Of a stretch of DNA of 59,984 bases, positions 34,567 to 42,785 are shown one piece after another (the stretch's first letter is position 1; the number at the start of each line of letters is the position of its first letter). The notes below the pieces were generated by a model. The model was not told the DNA's origin and made no database searches. It saw nothing but the letters and a program-made list of their open reading frames with translations. The stretch is from Plesiomonas sp051652165 (GTDB lineage: Bacteria; Pseudomonadota; Gammaproteobacteria; Enterobacterales; CAMTGL01): the NCBI RefSeq assembly GCF_051652165.1, contig NZ_JBOFTR010000005.1, positions 1 through 59,984 on the forward strand, given 5' to 3'. The position numbers and the translations under genes were made by a program.

Positions 34567-37500
34567 TTAGTGAGCTAAAATACGAATTTGGCTACATCCT
34601 CCACCAATACTTTCTACAGCAATACGTGTACCAATGCGCTCAACTAGCGTTGTAACATGTGAAATTACGCCAATCTGACGGCCTTCTGCTTGTAGCGCAT
34701 CAAGGCACGAAAGTGCTTGTTCTAAGCTATCGGGATCAAGCGTACCAAATCCTTCATCAATAAATAATGTACCTAAACGGCGCGTATCAGCACACAACGA
34801 CGCTAATGCCAGTGCCAGTGCTAATGAGAACAAGAATGTTTCCCCCCCTGATAACGATTCAACCGCGCGCACTTCATCCCCCATATCATGATCGATAACC
34901 TGCAATGATAAGGTGCTGTCGGGAACTTGCATCAGTTCGTAACGTGGTGCTAAAGCGTGCAAATGTTCATTTGCAGCTAATAGCAGATGTTCAAGTGTCA
35001 GCCCTTGTGCAAAAGTGCGAAATTTATTACCGCTTGCTGATCCAATAAGTTCATTGAGCTGTAACCAACGTTCTGTTTTAACTTGTTGTTCAATAATACG
35101 TTGCTGCAAATCACCGGCTCGTTCTCTGGCCTCTTTATCCTGATGTAGTGTTGTTTTCAGCGTAAATAACTGATCACGATACTGCTGTAATTGCTGCTGC
35201 ACATGCGAAAAAAGTGTTGTTGGCTCAGTTTTTTCAGCAGTCGCCCATTCGACCAAGATACTCTTCGCGTGTTCTGCCCGTGGTTGTAATGCTAAGTGTT
35301 GTGCCTGCCGCTCATGTAAACGGGTCATCGCACTATTATAAGCTTTTTCATATGCTTGCAGCTCTGCACGCTCGCGCGATATCCATGAGGTATCATGTGC
35401 TAACCACGCTAATAATGTTGGTTCTGTGCATGCATACTGCTGTAGGTGTTGTTGCCATGTGGTGGCTGATTGTTGAAACAACGCTCTTGCGTGCTGTTGT
35501 TGCTCTTGCAGTGTATGCAGTGTTGCATTGTCTGCGGCCTCTTTTTGCTGTAATAACTGGTACTGTTGTTGAAGTTGTTGATACTGTTTTTCTGCTTCGC
35601 TACATGCCGTTTTAGCCTGTAGTTCAATCACTGCCAGTGGGCGGCTACCGAGCAGTTGAGATCGCGCAATTTTATGCTGCTGATATTGCTGCTGAAGTTG
35701 TGCTTTTTGCTGTTGCAGCTCACGATATTGCTGTTGCTGCTGCTGAATGACGGCAGCAAATTCTGCACATTGAGGCTCAAGTTCACGTAAACTTCCCAGT
35801 AATTGCTCTTGCTGATTTTTTTGTTGGATATACTGCTCGGCTTGCTGCTGTAACATGTGCAATTGTTGCTGGGCATGTGGCTGAGTTATCCAGCTCAACC
35901 ACTGTGTATGGCCAAACTGTTCATTGATACTAGTAGCACGCAGTTGTTGCTGCTGTTGTTCATGTGCAATTTTTTCATCTAGATGATTTTTTTGATCACG
36001 TCGTTGCGCTATCTCTTGCTGCAAACGTGCGAGTGTTTGCTGCTCTTTGCTCAGTTGTAGACTTAATTGCAAACGCTGCTGTTGTTGTTGCTCTTGCTTT
36101 TGCTGGGCACTTTGCAAACGCCGCAATTGCAGTTCACGCTCTTGTATTTGCTTTTTCAGATGAAGCTGATGCAGCTCAAGCGCCTGATTCCACACAGCGA
36201 CCACCTGTGTACGCTCAAAATCAGCCCATGCAAGTGCAATATCAGGTTCAATAATGTTTTGCATCGTATCGTACAGTTCACAACGATACTCTTTTTGTTG
36301 GATCTGCCATTGTGCAAGTTGGCGCTGTTGCTGAGGATATTGCAGTGCGTTTTGTTGCAGCCAGTGGCGCAGGGTTTGCTGCTCAGTTTCGGTTTTGCGC
36401 AGTTGCGTTTCTAACTCGCGTAGGCGTTGTTGCTGTAATGACAATAAACTCTCTATTTGTGGTACAGCAGTCTGATAAGGGTGTTCAGTTGCGCCGCACA
36501 ACGGGCAGGGTTGACCACTTTTAAGCTGTGGACGAAATGCATCTAACTCTACGGTCGCGCGCGTCTGTTCAAGCGAATATTGTGCTTCATGATATTGGGC
36601 ACGCAGTCGTATACACTGTTGTTCATACTCAGCGATGCTCTGCTCGGTTTCCGCAATTTTCTGCTGATTATCATGCTGTTTTTGCTGCTCACCGATAATA
36701 GACTGGTTAAGATACAGCCAGTGCTCACTGCGATTGCGAATATGCTGTAATAACTCAATCTGTTTTTGGTCGACATTCTGCTGTAAAGTAAGCTGTTGTT
36801 GCTCTTGATACCAAAGGTTGCACGTTTGTTCATCAGGCGCATGACCGAGTGCTGTGATTTGTTGTTCACTGTTGCCAATACGTTCTATTTGTTGTTGCAA
36901 AGCTTGTTGTTGTACCGGTTGCGCTTCATTAAGAGCTTGTGCGCTGTTTTGCCACTGAACAATGTGGTGATAACTATGTCGGTATTGCTCAAGCATGTTA
37001 GTCAGCGGTTTATATTGGGCTGCAATAGTGGCAACAGTATGCAAACCTTGTAATACATCATCAATACGAGTGAGTGCTCGCTTTCTTTCTGAGAGTTGAC
37101 GCGACAGGCCATCAAACTGATGCTGACCGTTATCTATCTGCTGTTGTTGATCCCGTTCAGTATGCTGTAGACCCTGCTGACGATCGGCAATGTCTGCCAT
37201 TTGCAACTCAAGTGTAGCCCCTGTTTTTAGTTGTGGCTCTAGTACTTCCCACTGTGTGCGTGCTTGTGTACAACGAAACTCAGCATCTTGTATACGCTGG
37301 TTTATGTCTGATAGTGATTGCTTACTTTTATTAATGTATCTCTGTTGTTCTACACACTGTTCAGCCACCCGTTGTTGCTGACGATCTGTTTCATGTAACC
37401 GCTGTAATGAGACACGGGCAGGCTGAATACGCTCAACATCCTGCAAATAAGCAATGCGCGGCGCAAGGCTCTCTTGTTGTGCTTGCTGGCTATCGGCATA

Positions 37501-38346
37501 CTGTTGCGCCTGTTGTAATGCCGTTTGCAACTCCTCTTGCTGTCGGAGTAAATTCTGCTGCTCGCGAATCTGCTCACTGCGTGTTTCTGCTGTAAGAAGT
37601 TGCTGCTCTAATTGTGTATACTGTTGCTGCAATGCTTGTTTTTCAGGCTCACTCAGTAAGGCGACATCACCTAACTGTGCAGTAAGTTGAGTAAGTACTT
37701 GCTCCTCCTCTTTAGCGCGTGCATAGGCCTGTTGTGATAGACGCGAGTAAATTTCCCCTCCCGTCATTCGCTCAAGTAGTGCGGCACGCTCATCAATACC
37801 GGCCTTTAAGAATGCGGCAAAATCCCCTTGTGGTAACAACACGGCCCGCTGGAACTGATCTAGCGTCAACCCCAACAGGGTTTCAATGCGCGCCAGCACT
37901 TCGGTTTTTTTACCCGCATAGCGAGTTTGATCATGCAAATTTTCCAGCCACATTTCACTTTGCTGCAAGCGGCCCTCTGCGCGATTACGCGCCCGGCGAA
38001 CACGCCAATGAGCGCGATAGATAACTCCCTCTTCAGTACTAAAATCTACCTCAGCAAAGCCTTCAGTTGCCCCACGCCGTAAAATATTGCGCACATCATT
38101 GGCGGCAATACGGTTCGGATCATCTTCCCGCCCAATTTGAGGGTCATTTTTTCGGTTACTTTGTAAGCGTGGAACACGGTCATACAGCGCCAGACAGATA
38201 GCATCGAGCAAGGTACTTTTTCCTGCCCCCGTGTTGCCAGTGATGGCAAACAGCCCTGCATCCCCCAAAATGCCTTGAGCAAAATCAATGCTGAACGCTT
38301 GCTGTAGGCTGGCTAAGTTCTCTCCGCGTAAGGCGATAATTTTCAT
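34567..38346 (-). CDS. sbcC: Exonuclease subunit SbcC, unusually long and glutamine-rich
   Basis: SbcC is the SMC-like ATPase of the SbcCD nuclease that opens hairpins and processes blocked DNA ends. The 1259-residue protein has Walker A in ITGNTGAGKSTLLDAICLALY, the Q-loop AVLLPQGDFAAFLKA, two long coiled coils around the zinc-hook CPLCG (about residue 620), and C-terminal signature LSGGETFLFSLALALALASL and Walker B TLFIDEGFGTLDPDS. E. coli SbcC is about 1048 residues. The coiled arms are dominated by Gln, with several runs of four to five. Its ATG overlaps the sbcD stop (ATGA). The frame is intact. Confidence 0.96.
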   Translation of the reverse strand: MKIIALRGENLASLQQAFSIDFAQGILGDAGLFAITGNTGAGKSTLLDAICLALYDRVPRLQSNRKNDPQIGREDDPNRIAANDVRNILRRGATEGFAEVDFSTEEGVIYRAHWRVRRARNRAEGRLQQSEMWLENLHDQTRYAGKKTEVLARIETLLGLTLDQFQRAVLLPQGDFAAFLKAGIDERAALLERMTGGEIYSRLSQQAYARAKEEEQVLTQLTAQLGDVALLSEPEKQALQQQYTQLEQQLLTAETRSEQIREQQNLLRQQEELQTALQQAQQYADSQQAQQESLAPRIAYLQDVERIQPARVSLQRLHETDRQQQRVAEQCVEQQRYINKSKQSLSDINQRIQDAEFRCTQARTQWEVLEPQLKTGATLELQMADIADRQQGLQHTERDQQQQIDNGQHQFDGLSRQLSERKRALTRIDDVLQGLHTVATIAAQYKPLTNMLEQYRHSYHHIVQWQNSAQALNEAQPVQQQALQQQIERIGNSEQQITALGHAPDEQTCNLWYQEQQQLTLQQNVDQKQIELLQHIRNRSEHWLYLNQSIIGEQQKQHDNQQKIAETEQSIAEYEQQCIRLRAQYHEAQYSLEQTRATVELDAFRPQLKSGQPCPLCGATEHPYQTAVPQIESLLSLQQQRLRELETQLRKTETEQQTLRHWLQQNALQYPQQQRQLAQWQIQQKEYRCELYDTMQNIIEPDIALAWADFERTQVVAVWNQALELHQLHLKKQIQERELQLRRLQSAQQKQEQQQQQRLQLSLQLSKEQQTLARLQQEIAQRRDQKNHLDEKIAHEQQQQQLRATSINEQFGHTQWLSWITQPHAQQQLHMLQQQAEQYIQQKNQQEQLLGSLRELEPQCAEFAAVIQQQQQQYRELQQQKAQLQQQYQQHKIARSQLLGSRPLAVIELQAKTACSEAEKQYQQLQQQYQLLQQKEAADNATLHTLQEQQQHARALFQQSATTWQQHLQQYACTEPTLLAWLAHDTSWISRERAELQAYEKAYNSAMTRLHERQAQHLALQPRAEHAKSILVEWATAEKTEPTTLFSHVQQQLQQYRDQLFTLKTTLHQDKEARERAGDLQQRIIEQQVKTERWLQLNELIGSASGNKFRTFAQGLTLEHLLLAANEHLHALAPRYELMQVPDSTLSLQVIDHDMGDEVRAVESLSGGETFLFSLALALALASLCADTRRLGTLFIDEGFGTLDPDSLEQALSCLDALQAEGRQIGVISHVTTLVERIGTRIAVESIGGGCSQIRILAH

Positions 38347-39608
38347 GATTTTGCCCTCTCTTCGCCCTGTTCAAGCTCTTCAGTATGCGCCAACAACTCA
38401 TTAAAAGCCTGCTGCAAGGCCGGTTCAGGGTCTCCGGCAAAACGGCGCTGATAGCAAAGGCGAAACGCCTCTTCGGGTTTGAGTTCAGCCAGTGTCTGGC
38501 GTGGCAATATCCCCTGTGTTTTTGGCGGATAGGTCACACTGATTTTTGCCAAACGTACGGCCTTTCCTGTCAACACGGCTGCAATTTTTTCACGCAGCAT
38601 GGCAATCGGTTTATCCAGTAAAACCTGAACCTCAAGGAAAGGCTGCTGTGCCCGCGGTAAAGGCTCAGTATGTAACTGCTCAAGCTGTGACAATACTTCA
38701 CTTAGCGGCAGTGGTTTTCCCGGTAAGCGCAGCATGTCGCAATAACGTGGTACATACAGCGGTGTAACCTGCAATAACGTTGCGCCAGCGAACTCACACA
38801 GCAGAACTTGGTGCCGATAATTGTGCTCAGCCAGTGACAACGGCAGCGGCGAACCGCTGTAGCGAATATGCTCGGTACCCGCCACGCGCTGCGCCATGTG
38901 CAGGTGTCCGAGCGCCACATAACTGAGTGTTGAGGGAAAAATATCTGCCGGTAGTGCATGCTGATTACCCCCTAGCACACGGCGCTCCGACATCTCCGAT
39001 AATTGCCCTGCCGCCATATACGCATGCCCCATTCCTATTAGTGGGATAGGTGCAAGACCACGCTGAGTCTCTGCCGCCGCGACTGCCGAGCGATACACTG
39101 CCCGTACGCCTGATAACAACCGATCTTCGGTATCTTCCGTTCCGCGCAAATCAGCACTGCGCAAAAAGGGCACCGCCAGCACAGTGCCACACACTTGACC
39201 TTCGGCATCAAGTAACGGAATTTGCAGGCGTTCGGTTTCCAGCTCACCGTGCTGATCACGGCTGATTGCGCCGATTAAATGCAGGTTAAAAGCGCGCAGC
39301 AGCTCATGCGGCGCATCTAATTTACTGGGTGAGTCATGATTTCCACCAATCATCACCACATTTAAATGCGGCATCTGGCGGGTAATGTGTGCCAAAAAAC
39401 GGTACAACATTTGCCATGCGGATGCCGGCGGATTTGCCGAATCAAACAGATCGCCAGCCACCAGCAATACATCAGCCTGCTCACGCAACAGTGTAGCCTG
39501 TAGCCAATCTAAAAATGCCTGATGCTCGGCACTGCGATCATACCCGTGTAGATGGTGTCCTAAGTGCCAGTCGGCGGTATGCACTATTTTTAATCGTTTT
39601 TCAGTCAT
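38343..39608 (-). CDS. sbcD: Exonuclease subunit SbcD
   Basis: SbcD is the manganese-dependent nuclease subunit of SbcCD. The 421-residue protein shows the calcineurin-like phosphoesterase motifs in order: HTADWHLGHHLHGYDR, LLVAGDLFDSANPP, VMIGGNHDSPSKL, and YVALGHLHMAQRV, followed by the C-terminal capping domain. It is slightly longer than E. coli SbcD (400). The stop overlaps the sbcC start by 4 bases, so the subunits are translationally coupled. It is divergent from rdgC. Confidence 0.97.
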   Translation of the reverse strand: MTEKRLKIVHTADWHLGHHLHGYDRSAEHQAFLDWLQATLLREQADVLLVAGDLFDSANPPASAWQMLYRFLAHITRQMPHLNVVMIGGNHDSPSKLDAPHELLRAFNLHLIGAISRDQHGELETERLQIPLLDAEGQVCGTVLAVPFLRSADLRGTEDTEDRLLSGVRAVYRSAVAAAETQRGLAPIPLIGMGHAYMAAGQLSEMSERRVLGGNQHALPADIFPSTLSYVALGHLHMAQRVAGTEHIRYSGSPLPLSLAEHNYRHQVLLCEFAGATLLQVTPLYVPRYCDMLRLPGKPLPLSEVLSQLEQLHTEPLPRAQQPFLEVQVLLDKPIAMLREKIAAVLTGKAVRLAKISVTYPPKTQGILPRQTLAELKPEEAFRLCYQRRFAGDPEPALQQAFNELLAHTEELEQGEERAKS

Positions 39609-39733
39609 ATTGATCCACTTCGTTACACACAGGAAAACAGATAATTACTACGCATTGTGCCGGATAAGACGACAAGATAAAGCCTGATCCGTTATTATTG
39701 TGCGCATTACTCTCTCTTCCCACGGAAAGTCTT

Positions 39734-40648
39734 ATGCTCTGGTTTAAAAATCTCATGGTCTACCGCTTTAGCCGCGATATCAGCTTGCAAACAGAAACGC
39801 TAGAAAAACAGTTGGCTGATTTTGCGTTTACTCCGTGTGGCAGTCAGGATATGGCCAAATTCGGTTGGGTTTCTCCTCTTGGCCGTAATGCTGATGCCTT
39901 TGTGCATGCCACGCAGGGGCAAATTTTGCTCTGCGCGCGCAAAGAAGAGAAGATGCTGCCCGCAACGGTCATCAAAGAAGCGGTCTCTGCAAAAGTGGCA
40001 CGCCTTGAAGCAGAGCAGCAGCGCAAATTGAAAAAAACCGAGAAAGACAGCATTAAAGATGAAGTGCTGCAAACCCTTCTGCCGCGTGCCTTCACCAAAA
40101 GTAGCCAAACCCTCGCTTGGATTGATACGACACAGGGCTTGATCATGATTGACGCCGCTTCAGCAAAGCGGGCAGAAGATCTGCTGGCTCTGCTGCGTAA
40201 ATCACTCGGCAGCCTGCCGGTACTGCCATTAAATATACAAAAGCCAATTGAGCTGACCTTAACCGAATGGGTGCGCAGTGGTGATGTACCAGCCAGTTTT
40301 AACCTGCTTGAAGAGGCAGAGCTTAAATCTATTTTAGAAGATGGCGGGGTGATCCGCTGTAAACAGCAAGAATTGGTGTGTGATGAGATCATCGCGCACA
40401 TTGAAGCGAAAAAAATGGTCACCAAGCTGGCACTTGATTGGCAAGATCGCATCAGTTTTATGCTGTGCGATGATGGCTCATTAAAACGTCTGAAATTTGC
40501 CGATGCTCTGCGCGAGCAAAATGATGATATTGATCGTGAAGATACCGCCCAGCGTTTTGATGCCGATTTTTCACTGATGTGTGGCGAAGTGGCCGCTATG
40601 CTGCAACAGCTGGTTGCAGCATTAGGCGGTTTTGCCGAGAAAGCGTAA
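39734..40648 (+). CDS. rdgC: Recombination-associated protein RdgC
   Basis: RdgC is a ring-shaped DNA-binding protein that can limit RecA access to duplex DNA. The 304-residue protein begins MLWFKNLMVYRFSRDI at ATG 39734 (GGAAAG upstream; the frame opens 36 bases earlier) and contains FGWVSPLGRNADAFVHATQGQILLCARKEEKMLPATVIKEA and LTEWVRSGDVPASFNLLEEAELKS. Length matches E. coli (303). It is divergent from sbcDC, another recombination-linked operon. Confidence 0.96.
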   Translation: MLWFKNLMVYRFSRDISLQTETLEKQLADFAFTPCGSQDMAKFGWVSPLGRNADAFVHATQGQILLCARKEEKMLPATVIKEAVSAKVARLEAEQQRKLKKTEKDSIKDEVLQTLLPRAFTKSSQTLAWIDTTQGLIMIDAASAKRAEDLLALLRKSLGSLPVLPLNIQKPIELTLTEWVRSGDVPASFNLLEEAELKSILEDGGVIRCKQQELVCDEIIAHIEAKKMVTKLALDWQDRISFMLCDDGSLKRLKFADALREQNDDIDREDTAQRFDADFSLMCGEVAAMLQQLVAALGGFAEKA

Positions 40649-40662
40649 CCCCGATCACACTC

Positions 40663-40755
40663 TTGCCGCAGGCCGTGCTAGAATGCGCGCGCTGCGGCAA
40701 CTGCATGCCGTAAAACCGTTCCCAATCAGGTTGGGCACGACTGATTTGTTATCAG
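40663..40755 (+). promoter_or_regulatory. trhP leader: dyad with internal -10-like box, then two small hairpins
   Basis: TTGCCGCAG (40663-40671) and CTGCGGCAA (40692-40700) form a perfect 9-bp dyad. Its spacer holds TGCTAGAAT, an extended -10-type sequence (40676-40684); no good -35 is seen. Two further short dyads follow, CCCAA/TTGGG (40721-40735) and CTGAT/ATCAG (40741-40755), before the trhP ATG at 40774. Confidence 0.45.
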
Positions 40756-40773
40756 ATATCTAAAGAGACCACC

Positions 40774-42159
40774 ATGTTTAAACCCGAACTTTTGTCGCCC
40801 GCCGGCAGCCTGAAAAATATGCGTTATGCCTTTGCCTATGGTGCAGATGCCGTGTATGCCGGACAGCCACGTTACAGCCTGCGTGTGCGTAACAATGAAT
40901 TCAACCATGAAAACCTGCAAATCGGCATTAATGAAGCCCACGCGCAAGGCAAAAAATTCTACGTTGTCGTCAACATTGCCCCGCATAACTCAAAATTAAA
41001 AACATTTTTGCGGGATCTCAAACCGGTTGTTGATATGCAGCCTGATGCATTGATCATGTCAGATCCAGGCCTGATCATGATGGTACGTGAAGCCTTCCCT
41101 GAAATTGATATTCATCTTTCAGTACAGGCCAATGCTGTAAACTGGGCGACCGTAAAATTCTGGAAAAGCATGGGGTTAACGCGAGTCATTTTATCACGCG
41201 AGTTATCACTCGATGAGATAGAAGAGATCCGCCAGAATGTACCGGATATGGAGCTAGAGATCTTCGTACACGGCGCACTGTGCATGGCTTATTCTGGCCG
41301 CTGCCTGCTTTCAGGCTACATCAACAAACGTGATCCCAACCAAGGCACCTGCACCAATGCCTGCCGCTGGGAGTACAAAATGCACGAAGGCAAAGAAGAC
41401 GACACCGGCAATATTGTGCATAAACAAGAGCCGATTGCCGTCCAAACGATCGATCCGGCTACTGAACTGGCCAGTGAACCCACGCTTGGCGCAGGCGCAC
41501 CGACCGATAAGATGTATCTGATCGAAGAGGCCCAGCGTCCGGGAGAATATATGAGCGCGTTCGAAGATGAACACGGCACATATATGATGAACTCTAAAGA
41601 TCTACGGGCCATTCAGCATGTTGAACGCCTGACACAAATGGGCGTGCACTCACTGAAAATTGAAGGGCGCACCAAATCGTTTTACTACTGCGCTCGCACC
41701 GCACAGGTATACCGCAAAGCCATTGATGATGCGGCAGCCGGAAAACCGTTTGATAAAACACTGATGGATACCCTTGAATCACTGGCGCACCGCGGCTACA
41801 CCGAAGGCTTTTTACGCCGCCACGTGCACGATGAGTACCAGAACTATGAGTACGGCTACTCGGTATCAGACAAACAGCAATTTGTTGGTGAGTTTACCGG
41901 TGAGCGTAAAGACGGATTGGCCGCGGTTGCAGTAAAAAATAAATTTTTGGTCGGTGACAGCGTTGAGCTAATGACACCAAATGGTAACATTAATTTTACC
42001 ATTGAAATGATGCACAACAAGAAAGGCCAGCCTATTGATACTGCGCCGGGTGATGGCCACACCGTTTATTTACCCGTTCCGGCCGACCTTGATTTAAGCT
42101 ATGCACTGCTGATGCGAAACTTAGGTGGCAGTAATACCCGTAACCCGCACACCGCTTAA
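40774..42159 (+). CDS. trhP: tRNA 5-hydroxyuridine modification protein TrhP (YegQ, U32 peptidase-like)
   Basis: TrhP takes part in prephenate-dependent hydroxylation of U34 in tRNAs. The 461-residue protein (E. coli YegQ 453) is a U32-family member: PELLSPAGSLKNMRYAFAYGADAVYAG at the start, VVNIAPHNSKLKTFLRDL, the U32 signature region LEIFVHGALCMAYSGRCLLS and the cysteine-rich RDPNQGTCTNACRWEYKM likely to bind an Fe-S cluster, plus the C-terminal beta-barrel (YGYSVSDKQQFVGEFTGER). It is a single-gene unit followed by a strong hairpin. The older name as a protease is not supported for this subgroup. Confidence 0.94.
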   Translation: MFKPELLSPAGSLKNMRYAFAYGADAVYAGQPRYSLRVRNNEFNHENLQIGINEAHAQGKKFYVVVNIAPHNSKLKTFLRDLKPVVDMQPDALIMSDPGLIMMVREAFPEIDIHLSVQANAVNWATVKFWKSMGLTRVILSRELSLDEIEEIRQNVPDMELEIFVHGALCMAYSGRCLLSGYINKRDPNQGTCTNACRWEYKMHEGKEDDTGNIVHKQEPIAVQTIDPATELASEPTLGAGAPTDKMYLIEEAQRPGEYMSAFEDEHGTYMMNSKDLRAIQHVERLTQMGVHSLKIEGRTKSFYYCARTAQVYRKAIDDAAAGKPFDKTLMDTLESLAHRGYTEGFLRRHVHDEYQNYEYGYSVSDKQQFVGEFTGERKDGLAAVAVKNKFLVGDSVELMTPNGNINFTIEMMHNKKGQPIDTAPGDGHTVYLPVPADLDLSYALLMRNLGGSNTRNPHTA

Positions 42160-42229
42160 TCTGGCGTTAAAAAAACCTGTATCCACAGGCTAGAAATAGC
42201 GTTAACTGACAGATAAAACCTGATAACAG

Positions 42230-42266
42230 AGCAATACTGTGCTGGAAAACCCAGTGCAGTGTTGCT
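42230..42266 (+). terminator. Terminator-like hairpin after trhP
   Basis: AGCAATACTGTGCTGG and CCAGTGCAGTGTTGCT form a continuous 16-bp stem with three G-U pairs around a 5-base loop; U-rich sequence follows after a short GTTTACAATAAC spacer. It is 70 bases past the trhP stop. Confidence 0.7.
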
Positions 42267-42591
42267 GTTTACAATAACTATTTTCTTTTCTTGCTCTCTT
42301 TTTTATCCTTGATTTAATTAAACTTTATCTTCAATCGCCTTCTCTTTTCCTTGATTAAAATCTTCCTTTCACTCTCTTTTCGCACAATGAATCTCTTATT
42401 TTCTATCTCTGATTGCTCGCCCTCTTCTTTCTATCACTTTTCTTTTTCCTGCTTCCCTTATCTATTATCCAGAGCTTTTTATCGGATCACATGTTGCGAT
42501 ATATCCAGCATTTGTACAGCATTGTAAACACCACACTATATTTGCGATACACATCATTTTTTTCACAAAAAAAGCGGTAAAAACCTGCCCA

Positions 42592-42618
42592 TGACATTGC
42601 AGTGAATGTGCAATGTCA
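42592..42618. promoter_or_regulatory. Perfect dyad upstream of the chitinase gene
   Basis: TGACATTGCA and TGCAATGTCA are perfect 10-bp inverted arms around a 7-base spacer, about 170-190 bases upstream of the chosen chitinase ATG. This looks like an operator for a dimeric regulator; its 14-base TGTG...CACA part is too short for a standard CRP site. No regulator is assigned. Confidence 0.5.
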
Positions 42619-42785
42619 CACCGATCAATATCACAAATTAATTAACATTTTTTAAACATATTTATCTAAGTGAAAATACTTCGATTATGTTTAGTGTCAG
42701 AGGCCAATTTTCCTTTTTTGCGCCTTTAACCCGAGTGCAGATCACTCTGACTCGGCGGATATGGCAACTCAGGGATGTCACAACT

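Larger units (their letters stand above)
42160..42785. other. Long non-coding gap before the chitinase, with a pyrimidine-rich tract
   Basis: No supported gene is seen. From left to right it holds the trhP terminator (42230-42266), a stretch at about 42276-42480 made very largely of T and C on the plus strand with only scattered A/G, then an AT-rich stretch with a dyad (42592-42618) and presumably the chitinase promoter. An in-frame open stretch from 42687 runs into the chitinase but does not resemble a signal peptide. Confidence 0.7.

Noticed and set aside
35214..37690. Many plus-strand frames rich in Leu, Cys and Val inside sbcC
   Set aside because: They are the complement of Gln-rich coiled-coil codons (CTG/TTG from CAG/CAA) and have no independent support.
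42180..42200. CCTGT/ACAGG hairpin with an A-run before it, just after trhP
   Set aside because: The T-run is on the minus strand and no minus-strand gene ends here; the larger hairpin at 42230 is the better terminator for trhP.
42605..42622. Possible CRP site before the chitinase
   Set aside because: The TGTG and CACA halves are two bases too close together for the normal 16-base CRP core.
42687..42785. Upstream start of the chitinase giving a 33-residue longer protein
   Set aside because: The extra part has several Arg/Gln residues and no signal-peptide shape, whereas MSNKNFLTPALNLSAL begins a good signal sequence directly.
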